Origin: a virus
Direction: 5' to 3' (one strand)
Virus record (IMG/VR): IMGVR_UViG_3300032087_001960
Coordinates: 1 to 23,463 of that record
DNA: 23,463 nt
The notes beneath the pieces are model-generated. The model made no database searches and had not been told where the DNA came from. It was given only the letters and a program-made list of their open reading frames with translations. Shown here piece by piece: positions 6,961 to 12,546 of the stretch. The stretch's first letter is position 1, and every line of letters starts with the position of its first letter. A program made the translations under genes and the position numbers.

Positions 6961-7029
6961 ACTGAAAAGCCAAGAACCCACTTTTAGGGAAAGACGGGCA
7001 TGATGAATAACTAGTCTTGGCTCTTCAGT
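6961..7029 (-). promoter_or_regulatory. Long inverted repeat: candidate RNA leader element or processing site
   Basis: ACTGAAAAGCCAAGA (6961-6975) pairs with TCTTGGCTCTTCAGT (7015-7029). Fourteen of 15 positions are complementary, and the odd one becomes a G-U pair only in the minus-strand RNA, so that strand can form an unbroken 15-bp stem. The 39-nt interior can form a smaller hairpin (CCC-N7-GGG, 6977-6989). No U-run follows the stem in the minus direction, so it is not a standard terminator. It fills most of the gap between the 54-aa gene (stop 7036) and the gene starting at 6938. It may be an RNase III site, a stability element or a riboregulator. Confidence 0.5.
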
Positions 7030-7035
7030 AAACTT

Positions 7036-7200
7036 TTAAATGTTTTGTTTCCATACAGATTCTGCATAGTCTTGAGACATAGAATCATTTGGATAAGTAG
7101 TTCTGATTACAGCTTGAAACTGCTCATAACTAAAACCTTCTTCGATGCACTCTTGACAAAGCGCATCGATATCTAACATGTGGTCTTTTAATCTAGACAT
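7036..7200 (-). CDS. Small acidic hypothetical protein, 54 aa
   Basis: Too short for most gene callers but well supported: ATG at 7200 follows a GGGGG stretch by about 9 nt and overlaps the stop of the 32-aa frame by 1 bp (TAATG). Sequence MSRLKDHMLDIDALCQECIE... is acidic and probably helical, with two cysteines in CQEC. No family recognised. Confidence 0.6.
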   Translation of the reverse strand: MSRLKDHMLDIDALCQECIEEGFSYEQFQAVIRTTYPNDSMSQDYAESVWKQNI

Positions 7201-7298
7201 TATATAGTCCCCCTAAATAGGTAAAATAAAGCTCTTAATCTCCACTCTTCTAAGTGGCGTAAATGTTTTGGAATATTTTGACGATTAATTTCTTTCAT
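7200..7298 (-). CDS. Very small ORF, 32 aa
   Basis: ATG at 7298 lies 2 nt after the stop of the gene ending at 7301, and the frame closes with a TAATG overlap on the 54-aa gene. It encodes a basic peptide (MKEINRQNIPKHLRHLEEWR...). The ribosome site is weak (GGTGG), so it would rely on coupling. Its only support is exact tiling between two genes; it may simply carry coupling from one to the next. Confidence 0.4.
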   Translation of the reverse strand: MKEINRQNIPKHLRHLEEWRLRALFYLFRGTI

Positions 7299-7300
7299 AA

Positions 7301-7684
7301 TTACCACCAACAATTGTACCAAACTTTAGTGTTTTCTTCGTCTAATTTTTCAAGAGCGACATTACAAAAGTTTAAGTCTTGTTCTAAATATTCTCTTGAA
7401 GATTCATATTGATACTCTGTACCCCAAAAGAATCCATCTTTAGCTTCTGGCAAATTGCCATTAGTTACTAACTCGCGTAACTGCAATATATCTTCTTTAT
7501 CAAGATACATAACTTCACAGTTAAACTCACATCCCATAACTCCGTATGGAGCTTCTTCATCTTTTCTTTTGTACCAGAGTTGACGCATAAACTCATGCAA
7601 CTGTGCATGTTTACGCCACTCAAATACGCTTTCTGTAGAATCTGATTTGGTATCTAACCAACCAGCTGACATATCTAATCCCAT
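7301..7684 (-). CDS. Conserved phage/bacterial protein of the 'MGLDM...WRKH--LH' type, 127 aa, function unknown
   Basis: The N-terminal MGLDM, the central FEWRKHAQLHEFM and the C-terminal DEENTKVWYNCWW match a widespread family of small phage and bacterial proteins that I remember as uncharacterised. Conserved Trp, Arg, Lys and His residues could form a ligand or metal site, but no reaction is known to me. The ATG at 7684 has AGGAGG 7 nt upstream; the alternative GTG at 7690 is too close to the same site. Upstream lies a 100-bp non-coding gap with two hairpins. Confidence 0.8.
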   Translation of the reverse strand: MGLDMSAGWLDTKSDSTESVFEWRKHAQLHEFMRQLWYKRKDEEAPYGVMGCEFNCEVMYLDKEDILQLRELVTNGNLPEAKDGFFWGTEYQYESSREYLEQDLNFCNVALEKLDEENTKVWYNCWW

Positions 7685-7704
7685 GTGCACACCTCCTATG
7701 TGTA

Positions 7705-7733
7705 AAATGAAAGGTGGGGCTTTTCATCCCCAC
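7705..7733 (-). terminator. Hairpin with U-rich tail: weak terminator or attenuator
   Basis: Read leftward, GTGGGG / CCCCAC (7714-7719 and 7728-7733) forms a 6-bp stem with loop ATGAAAAG, followed by CTTTCATTTT. It lies between the 259-aa gene (ending 7791) and the gene starting at 7684, so it could lower expression of everything downstream. The U tract is interrupted. Confidence 0.45.
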
Positions 7734-7754
7734 GTGGTCGTTACGGAGACACCG

Positions 7755-7778
7755 CTTCAGTAGTGACGCCTACTGAAG
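7755..7778. promoter_or_regulatory. Perfect 9-bp inverted repeat
   Basis: CTTCAGTAG (7755-7763) and CTACTGAAG (7770-7778) flank TGACGC. It is a strong hairpin in RNA of either strand and lies 13 bp after the stop of the leftward gene at 7791. There is no U-run on the minus side, so it may protect the mRNA 3' end or be a protein-binding site. Confidence 0.45.
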
Positions 7779-7790
7779 TTGCATTAAAGA

Positions 7791-8570
7791 CTAAGCTACG
7801 TCTGATAAATCAATAGACTCGTTAGCTTGCTTAGTCATAGTGACTGCAGATTTGATGGAAGTATCAACTACGTTGTTGTAGTTCCACTCTGCAAGTCTTT
7901 GTAGTCTCAATTCTACTTGAGTCTTGACTCTCTCTTGTTTAATGGAGACGTCTTTAAGACCAAAGTCAGAATCGATTTTAACTAGAGCTGCTTTAAGCAT
8001 CCTAGCTTTTCTACCAAGCTGAAGCATTTTATCTTCACGCTCAATGAGCCACTCAGGTATTTCCTTTGTTGGATCCTGTTCAGACATGGACTCTTTGTAT
8101 TCGTAAACAATAGATACGAACTCAGCCCATGTTCTAGTGGCTAGTTGCAAGAAGTTGATGCCAGTTGTTTGTGGGTCAACTTCTAATAATGGCTTTTGAC
8201 CAAGAACGATAGACTCGACTTGCATATCAAAGTACTCTTTCTCTTTAACAGCTAAGTCTGCATCGTCTTTGTTAAAAACTTGCTCCGTGTCAATCTTCTC
8301 ATTGAAGATTTTCATTGTAGCAACCACTCTGCTTGGATTGAAGGTTGGTTTACCTTCGTTGTCAAGCATGTACTTTTTGTAGAAGTAGTCAGGCAAAACA
8401 ATATCGTCTTGCGCGTCTCTTCTTTCTGAGCCTTCAGGGTCACCCATGGTGTCTGGAGCCCAAGCCTCTTCTGGAGTTTTTTGTGGTGGCAGTAGCTCAC
8501 CAGTTTCCCCATTAGCCATATCAATTTCTACTTTGACATCTGATGGGTCAAAAAATGTATTATCACTCAT
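7791..8570 (-). CDS. Hypothetical protein, 259 aa, acidic and helical
   Basis: Not recognised. The first 50 residues are acidic and probably disordered (SDNTFFDPSDVKVEIDMANG). The rest is strongly charged and helical, with likely coiled coils at about 160-230 (EDKMLQLGRKARMLKAALVK; VKTQVELRLQRLAEW). No membrane segment or catalytic motif. ATG at 8570 overlaps the stop of the 46-aa gene (ATGA) and has AAGGAGG about 7 nt upstream. It is one of the larger early products, directly downstream of the TGTAACA repeat region, so a replication or DNA-binding role is possible but unproven. Confidence 0.75.
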   Translation of the reverse strand: MSDNTFFDPSDVKVEIDMANGETGELLPPQKTPEEAWAPDTMGDPEGSERRDAQDDIVLPDYFYKKYMLDNEGKPTFNPSRVVATMKIFNEKIDTEQVFNKDDADLAVKEKEYFDMQVESIVLGQKPLLEVDPQTTGINFLQLATRTWAEFVSIVYEYKESMSEQDPTKEIPEWLIEREDKMLQLGRKARMLKAALVKIDSDFGLKDVSIKQERVKTQVELRLQRLAEWNYNNVVDTSIKSAVTMTKQANESIDLSDVA

Positions 8571-8707
8571 TCGGCACCTCCTTGTGGTTTAGAGTGTAGA
8601 TTTCTATTTGCAATTACTTGCTTAATATCCTGATGATTAACTTCAGGAATATACAAATAATTACTTGCGTTTTGACGAATTGACTCGTCGATGTGTTTTT
8701 CTTCCAT
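8567..8707 (-). CDS. Small hypothetical protein, 46 aa
   Basis: ATG at 8707 has a strong AGGAGG 7-8 nt upstream, and the frame ends in an ATGA overlap with the 259-aa gene, so it is very probably translated. Peptide: MEEKHIDESIRQNASNYLYI..., polar with one possible helix. It is the first gene after the large non-coding repeat region. No family recognised. Confidence 0.65.
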   Translation of the reverse strand: MEEKHIDESIRQNASNYLYIPEVNHQDIKQVIANRNLHSKPQGGAE

Positions 8708-8756
8708 ATGTAAACCTCCTTGCAATATGTAAAGAAAATTAATAAATATACAAAAA

Positions 8757-8788
8757 GAACCTAAAACAACGCTCCCACGGAGCGTTGT
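8757..8788 (-). terminator. Strong hairpin with U tract at the head of the leftward operon
   Basis: Ten-bp perfect stem ACAACGCTCC (8766-8775) / GGAGCGTTGT (8779-8788) with a 3-nt loop. Read leftward it is followed by TTTTAGGTTCTTTTT, a good intrinsic-terminator layout. It stands between the TGTAACA array and the first gene of the operon (8707). Any transcript starting in the array region must cross it, so it may act as a leader terminator overcome by antitermination, or the operon may start from a promoter in the AT-rich 8708-8756 segment. Confidence 0.65.
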
Positions 8789-8790
8789 AC

Positions 8791-9117
8791 TGTAACATTT
8801 GAACGTAGTAATGCGGGTTTGCGGGCGATGTTACAGAACGTTACAGCTAAATTTAGAGAAGTGTAACATCTGTAAACGCCCGTGGTTATAAGGTTTATAG
8901 CCTATAAATTGAGAAATGTTACATGTTACAGTAAAAAACGGTTTAGAAGCCAAGAATCATGGTCGACGGTCGGTAAGGTACAACCTGCTATCTTGAACAA
9001 GTGTAACACTGTAACATTTGATGTGCCTGCACGCCTGAAACTATTGCTACGACTGGCATAGCGCATGTTACAGATACCTGTTACAGATGGTGCATTTTAG
9101 CTGTAACAGCTGTAACA
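8791..9117. repeat. TGTAACA iteron-like array: candidate replication origin or regulator array
   Basis: This is the main content of the 511-bp non-coding stretch 8708-9219. Eleven exact copies of the 7-mer occur in 327 bp. Forward (TGTAACA) starts: 8791, 8862, 9002, 9010, 9102, 9111. Reverse (TGTTACA) starts: 8829, 8917, 8924, 9066, 9079. Near copies lie at 8839 (CGTTACA) and 8871 (TGTAAAC). The extended consensus is CTGTAACAT. Several are paired: 8917/8924 abut directly, 9002/9010 are 8 bp apart, and 9102/9111 are 9 bp apart. A perfect AT-rich palindrome TTTATAG-C-CTATAAA (8894-8908) lies inside the array and could be an easily melted site. No reading frame of note was found. Origin or operator array is inference. 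Confidence 0.75.
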
Positions 9118-9167
9118 TGATTTCTCAGCCGAGGTGCATGCAAATCATCTGGCTGCGCAGCAGTTTT

Positions 9168-9193
9168 ATAAAAAAAAGCCCCATTGCGGGGCT
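9168..9193 (-). terminator. Intrinsic terminator of the 9220-9646 leftward unit
   Basis: Stem AGCCCC / GGGGCT (9177-9182 and 9188-9193), loop GCAAT in the minus-strand reading, followed leftward by an unbroken run of eight U (encoded by the A-run ending at 9177, counted with the stem base), then ATAAAA. It lies 26 bp past the stop at 9220 and closes the short two-gene unit before the TGTAACA array. Confidence 0.9.
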
Positions 9194-9219
9194 ATGATAG
9201 TAGTAGGTAGGATAAGGGA

Positions 9220-9435
9220 TTAGTTGGATTGAGGATGGTTTAATGGAAGCTCCAACTGCTTCGGCTCTTTGGCTTTTGTTCGTTGGTCTTGGTAGCCACC
9301 TTGGATAGTGTCTACTGCATTGTGACCGTAAGCCAATACTTTACCGGTGCCTCTTAGAAGGAGGCGACCAGTTTTGTATGTCAATGATAAGGCGTCTTTG
9401 GTGACGCCTATGATTGTAGTTTTAGGATTAGCCAT
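9220..9435 (-). CDS. Small basic hypothetical protein, 71 aa
   Basis: Start ATG at 9435, with AAGGAGG 6-7 nt upstream, preferred over a longer frame from 9456. The sequence (MANPKTTIIGVTKDALSLTY...) has a basic, moderately hydrophobic first half and a charged tail (QDQRTKAKEPKQLELPLN). The end contains QLELPL, which resembles the beta-clamp-binding motif (QL-x-LPL style), but one short match is weak evidence. It overlaps the preceding gene by 8 bp and is followed by a strong terminator. Confidence 0.7.
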   Translation of the reverse strand: MANPKTTIIGVTKDALSLTYKTGRLLLRGTGKVLAYGHNAVDTIQGGYQDQRTKAKEPKQLELPLNHPQSN

Positions 9436-9646
9436 TAGACACCTCCTTCTTCTCAACAGGGAATAAGAAGATTGGTTCTAATTCACCATTGACCATTCTA
9501 GGTGGGAAGTCAAAGATAACTTTAGTACCTTTGCCACTTGGAACGCCTCTGCCAAGTCTTGGCCAGCTAGTTTTCTTTACATCAACACCGTTTTCATCCT
9601 TAGTTGTGTAATCTCTAGCGACGCATATATTATGTGTAATATTCAT
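9428..9646 (-). CDS. Small conserved-type protein, 72 aa, beta-rich
   Basis: Start ATG at 9646 has AGGAG about 8 nt upstream; the longer frame from 9712 lacks such a site. The sequence starts MNITHNICVARDYTTKDENG and continues with W-RLG, GKGTKVIFDFPP and IFLFPVEKK. This is a pattern I associate with small phage or plasmid proteins of unknown function that alternate strands and a Gly-Lys turn. It is the first gene of a two-gene leftward unit, directly downstream of the divergent control region. Confidence 0.7.
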   Translation of the reverse strand: MNITHNICVARDYTTKDENGVDVKKTSWPRLGRGVPSGKGTKVIFDFPPRMVNGELEPIFLFPVEKKEVSNG

Positions 9647-9679
9647 ATTGTTTCTCCTGTAATGAATAATTAATAAGCT

Positions 9680-9700
9680 CTGATAAGAGAATCTCATCAG
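9680..9700. promoter_or_regulatory. Near-perfect 21-bp palindrome, operator candidate
   Basis: CTGATAAGA (9680-9688), three central bases GAA, TCTCATCAG (9692-9700). Eight of nine arm positions are complementary. It lies 34 bp upstream of the ATG at 9646, in the divergent region between the leftward and rightward blocks, where a dimeric repressor would sit. No convincing -35/-10 pair was found beside it. Confidence 0.45.
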
Positions 9701-9720
9701 AATCAATTCCAAGACCTAAG

Positions 9721-9747
9721 ACAGACGACCCGTGGTCGGCTGTTTTT
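9721..9747 (+). terminator. Terminator-like hairpin in the divergent region, rightward
   Basis: ACAG-A-CGACC (9721-9730), loop CGT, GGTCG-G-CTGT (9734-9743). The two arms form a stem with a single A-G mismatch, followed by TTTTT (9743-9747). No rightward gene lies upstream, so if it works it would act on a leader RNA started in the divergent region, or block stray transcription into the late genes. Confidence 0.5.
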
Positions 9748-9750
9748 CAT

Positions 9751-9791
9751 ACAAGGTTCCAAAGCCTAGAAAAGTAAAACAAGGTTCCAAA
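9751..9791 (+). repeat. 13-bp direct repeat ACAAGGTTCCAAA, two copies
   Basis: Exact copies at 9751-9763 and 9779-9791, 28 bp apart start to start, or roughly 2.7 helical turns. Located between the terminator-like hairpin and the HNH gene. It could be a site for an activator of the late genes, or a relic of a duplication. Confidence 0.6.
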
Positions 9792-9902
9792 ATCTGGATT
9801 CGGGGAAGGGGGTGCGCTGCACAGCTGGATGTAGACAATGAGAGAGTGATATAGTAGGGTAGATTCATAAAAAAATTTTCTGAAAAAAATTTCAGTAAAA
9901 AA

Positions 9903-10379
9903 ATGCCCAAAAAAATTTGCGACAGGTGCAAAAAAGAATTAGATGTATCTAAATTTACTACAGAGAAACTTCGCTCTGGGAATCCATACCCTAGAAATAT
10001 TTGCAAGGTCTGTGTAGTAGAACACCGACAACGGAGATGTAGCAACGACCCAAAAACATTTTTACTGAGCCTCTACAATAGTTTGAAAAACAAACGTAAA
10101 GATAAATGTGGTTGGGATTTATTACCAGAAGATTTGTATGACATATGGGATGAACAACTCGGCCGTTGTGCGTTGTCCGGGAACTTTATGACATGGCAAA
10201 AGGGCGAAGGACAAATGGACTTGAATGCAAGTATAGATAGAATTTCACCATCGGGTCCTTATAAAAGAACAAATATTCAGCTTGTTTGTTATCGAATTAA
10301 CATCATGAAACATGTTCTAACAGATCATGAATTATATTGGTGGTGTAAGAATATAGTGACAAACAAGGAAGAATTTTAA
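9903..10379 (+). CDS. HNH-type endonuclease with N-terminal zinc finger, 158 aa
   Basis: DNA-cutting protein of the phage HNH type. The N-terminal cysteines C6, C9, C34 and C37 form two CxxC pairs, probably one zinc site. The C-terminal core is CALSG (89-93), ASIDRISPSGPYKRTNIQLV (109-128), then N133 and K136, the usual DRI...GY...N-Q-V...N--K pattern. The catalytic His that usually precedes the core is not obvious (S-I-D-R here), so activity is uncertain. It stands directly before TerS/TerL, where HNH proteins in several phages assist genome packaging; it could instead be a homing endonuclease. No Shine-Dalgarno is visible. Instead a hairpin CTGAAA-AAAA-TTTCAG (9880-9895) lies 7 nt before the ATG. 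Confidence 0.85.
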   Translation: MPKKICDRCKKELDVSKFTTEKLRSGNPYPRNICKVCVVEHRQRRCSNDPKTFLLSLYNSLKNKRKDKCGWDLLPEDLYDIWDEQLGRCALSGNFMTWQKGEGQMDLNASIDRISPSGPYKRTNIQLVCYRINIMKHVLTDHELYWWCKNIVTNKEEF

Positions 10380-10394
10380 TATAATCAAAAATAC

Positions 10395-10916
10395 ATGCGC
10401 TTACTAGATGAAGATAGACCTACAGAAATAACTGAAATGGATCGTTCAGATTTACAATCTCACCTTCCATATGCCGGTTTACATTTAAACGAACTCTCTG
10501 TTCAGGAAGAGCGTTTGGTCCTGTTCCATCTTCGTGGTATGAGTAAAGCGGCCGCCGGTCGAGCAGCGGGGTACAAGGATATTGACCGTGTATATCAAAT
10601 CTTTAAAACAGAAAAAATACAAAAAGCACTAACTTATTTTCGTAATGAAATGCGAGAAGAGATTAAGTTTGATAAGAATACTGCAACAGGTATGTATCTC
10701 GAAGCTCATAGGAAATCTGCAAACGCAACAGAAGAGAAAAATGTAGTTGATTCATTATGCAAGCTTCATGGTTTGTTTATACCTGAGAATGCTACCCAGA
10801 TAAATATCAACGTAGAGAAAGTAGAACAATTAGAAAAGCTATCAGATGCAGAGTTGTTAAAGATTGCTGGAGCAGATATGAAATACCTGGAGCCGAATGG
10901 AAACTCAGAAGATTGA
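10395..10916 (+). CDS. terS: Terminase small subunit
   Basis: 173 aa. Binds phage DNA at the packaging start site and hands it to the large subunit. After an acidic N-terminus, residues 35-62 (SVQEERLVLFHLRGMSKAAA then GRAAGY) form a helix-turn-helix of the kind seen in TerS proteins. The rest is helical, including KLHGLFIPENATQININVEK, a segment often seen near the TerS oligomerisation region. The family call rests on this plus its position right before TerL, with a 20-bp overlap. No strong ribosome site before the ATG at 10395, so the exact start is less certain. Confidence 0.88.
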   Translation: MRLLDEDRPTEITEMDRSDLQSHLPYAGLHLNELSVQEERLVLFHLRGMSKAAAGRAAGYKDIDRVYQIFKTEKIQKALTYFRNEMREEIKFDKNTATGMYLEAHRKSANATEEKNVVDSLCKLHGLFIPENATQININVEKVEQLEKLSDAELLKIAGADMKYLEPNGNSED

Positions 10917-12546
10917 ATGTCAAAGATGTAAGGGGCTCTACCATGAGAACCTTATTTTACTCGATGATATATGTGTCTATTGTAGGGCGGACGAGGCTGA
11001 AAAAGTTCCCGAGCCCCCATCGATGTCTGAACAGGCTCAAAAGAAACAAGAAGACTTGTCCGCACAAGTAAAAGCGGAACAAGAATTAGCCAAAAGAATC
11101 TTATCACGTAAAAGGTTACTCCCATTTGTAGAACGTTTTAATCCAGATTATCAAGCCGGCTGGGTACACAAAGATATATGTCAAAGGCTCGAAAAATTTA
11201 GTGAACAAGTAGCCAATAAAGAATCACCAAGATTGATGCTCTTTATGCCTCCTCGACATGGTAAATCTACTCTCGCCAGTGTGGCGTTTCCTGCCTGGCA
11301 TTTGGGTCGACACCCTGACCACGAATTTATAAGTTGTTCGTATTCAGGTTCTCTTGCGATGAATTTTTCAAGAAAAGTGCGTCAACTATTAAGGGAGCCA
11401 GTATACAAAAATGTGTTTGAAAAATCTAGACTAGATAAAGATTCTCAGTCAGTAGAATCATGGCAAACGACTCAAGGTGGTGGTTATGTTGCAGCTGGTG
11501 TCGGTGGTGGTATTACTGGTAAAGGTGCGCACGTAATGGTAATTGATGACCCGGTAAAAAACAGAGAAGATGCTGAGTCTGAAAATAATAGAGAAGCGAC
11601 TTGGGATTGGTATACATCAACTGCTTATACCCGTTTATCTCCAGGTGGTGGGATCTTGGTTATTCTTACAAGATGGCACGATGATGACTTAGCGGGTAAG
11701 TTGTTAAGACAAGCTGAAGAAGGTGCAGACCAGTGGGAAGTAATTAAGTACCCAGCACTAGCAGAAGAAGATGAAAAATTTAGAAAAGTTGGTGAAAGTT
11801 TACATCCAGAGAGATATAATGTTGATGCTCTCGAGCAGATAAGGAAAGCCATCGGTCCCCGAGATTGGTCTGCTCTGTATCAACAGAATCCGGTATCCGA
11901 CGAAGGCGATTATTTCAGCCGAGACATGATTAGATATTTTGAATATGATGAGATTGATAATTCACAGCTTAATTACTATTGTGCGTGGGACCTTGCGATC
12001 GGACAGCGTGACCGGAACGATTACTCAGTTGGTATTGTTGTCGGCGTTGACGAATATGATAATTTATTCGTTGTTGATGTCGTTCGCGGGAAATATGATG
12101 GCTTTGAACTAGTTGAACAAATTTTAGACTTGTATGAAACTTGGCGCCCGGGTATAGTAGGCATAGAGAGAGGACATATTGAAATGGCCCTCGGACCCTT
12201 CCTGCAGAAAAGAACTCGGGAACGTGGTTTGAATGAAGCTTACTTTAAAGATTTAAAAGTGGGTAAAAGGGATAAAGAGGCAAGAGCTCGTGCAATACAG
12301 GGTAGAATGCAACAAGGTATGGTATACTTCCCAAAGGATGCCGTTTGGACGGGACCCATGGTTGCAGAACTTTTGCGTTTTCCAAATGGTACCCATGATG
12401 ACCAAGTCGATGCGTTAGCGTGGATAGGATTGATGATGACAGAATTTGCGACGTTTTATGAAAGACCAGAGCATATTCCGTCGTGGAGAGATAGATTAAA
12501 ATATTTAACAAAAGGTGTTAGACATAAGTCTTCAATGAGTGCTTAA
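10897..12546 (+). CDS. terL: Terminase large subunit with N-terminal zinc-ribbon extension
   Basis: 549 aa. ATP-driven motor that packages DNA into the procapsid and cuts it. Walker A PPRHGKST (118-125), Walker B VMVIDDP (213-219), coupling-type motif ILTRWH (256-261). The RNase H-like nuclease domain has D365 (CAWDLAIGQ), E424 (GIERGH) and the D-x-x-x-D region THDDQVDAL (499-507). The C-terminal half looks like the psiM2-type terminase group. Unusual is the N-terminus: C8-x2-C11 and C26-x2-C29 form a small zinc ribbon, followed by an acidic, probably flexible linker (30-60) not needed in a minimal TerL. GGAG 4 nt upstream supports the ATG at 10897. It ends in a 1-bp overlap with the portal gene. 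Confidence 0.97.
   Translation: METQKIECQRCKGLYHENLILLDDICVYCRADEAEKVPEPPSMSEQAQKKQEDLSAQVKAEQELAKRILSRKRLLPFVERFNPDYQAGWVHKDICQRLEKFSEQVANKESPRLMLFMPPRHGKSTLASVAFPAWHLGRHPDHEFISCSYSGSLAMNFSRKVRQLLREPVYKNVFEKSRLDKDSQSVESWQTTQGGGYVAAGVGGGITGKGAHVMVIDDPVKNREDAESENNREATWDWYTSTAYTRLSPGGGILVILTRWHDDDLAGKLLRQAEEGADQWEVIKYPALAEEDEKFRKVGESLHPERYNVDALEQIRKAIGPRDWSALYQQNPVSDEGDYFSRDMIRYFEYDEIDNSQLNYYCAWDLAIGQRDRNDYSVGIVVGVDEYDNLFVVDVVRGKYDGFELVEQILDLYETWRPGIVGIERGHIEMALGPFLQKRTRERGLNEAYFKDLKVGKRDKEARARAIQGRMQQGMVYFPKDAVWTGPMVAELLRFPNGTHDDQVDALAWIGLMMTEFATFYERPEHIPSWRDRLKYLTKGVRHKSSMSA

Noticed and set aside
6961-7029. Hammerhead or other self-cleaving ribozyme
   Set aside because: ATGATGA and GAAA occur, but the CTGANGA core and helix arrangement of a hammerhead are not met.
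8909-8937. Rightward promoter TTGAGA-N17-TAAAAA inside the array, with two TGTTACA copies in its spacer
   Set aside because: The -10 is only 4 of 6 and no rightward gene follows before the converging leftward genes; noted only as a possible antisense start.
9779-9815. tRNA-like T-arm (GGTTCCAAA...) as a tRNA or attachment-site remnant
   Set aside because: No acceptor stem, anticodon arm or CCA could be fitted around it, and no integrase is present in the window.
9716-10045. Leftward 109-aa open frame across the divergent region
   Set aside because: Overlaps the HNH gene on the other strand, has no ribosome site, and its low-complexity Phe/Leu/Ser content mirrors the A-rich plus strand.
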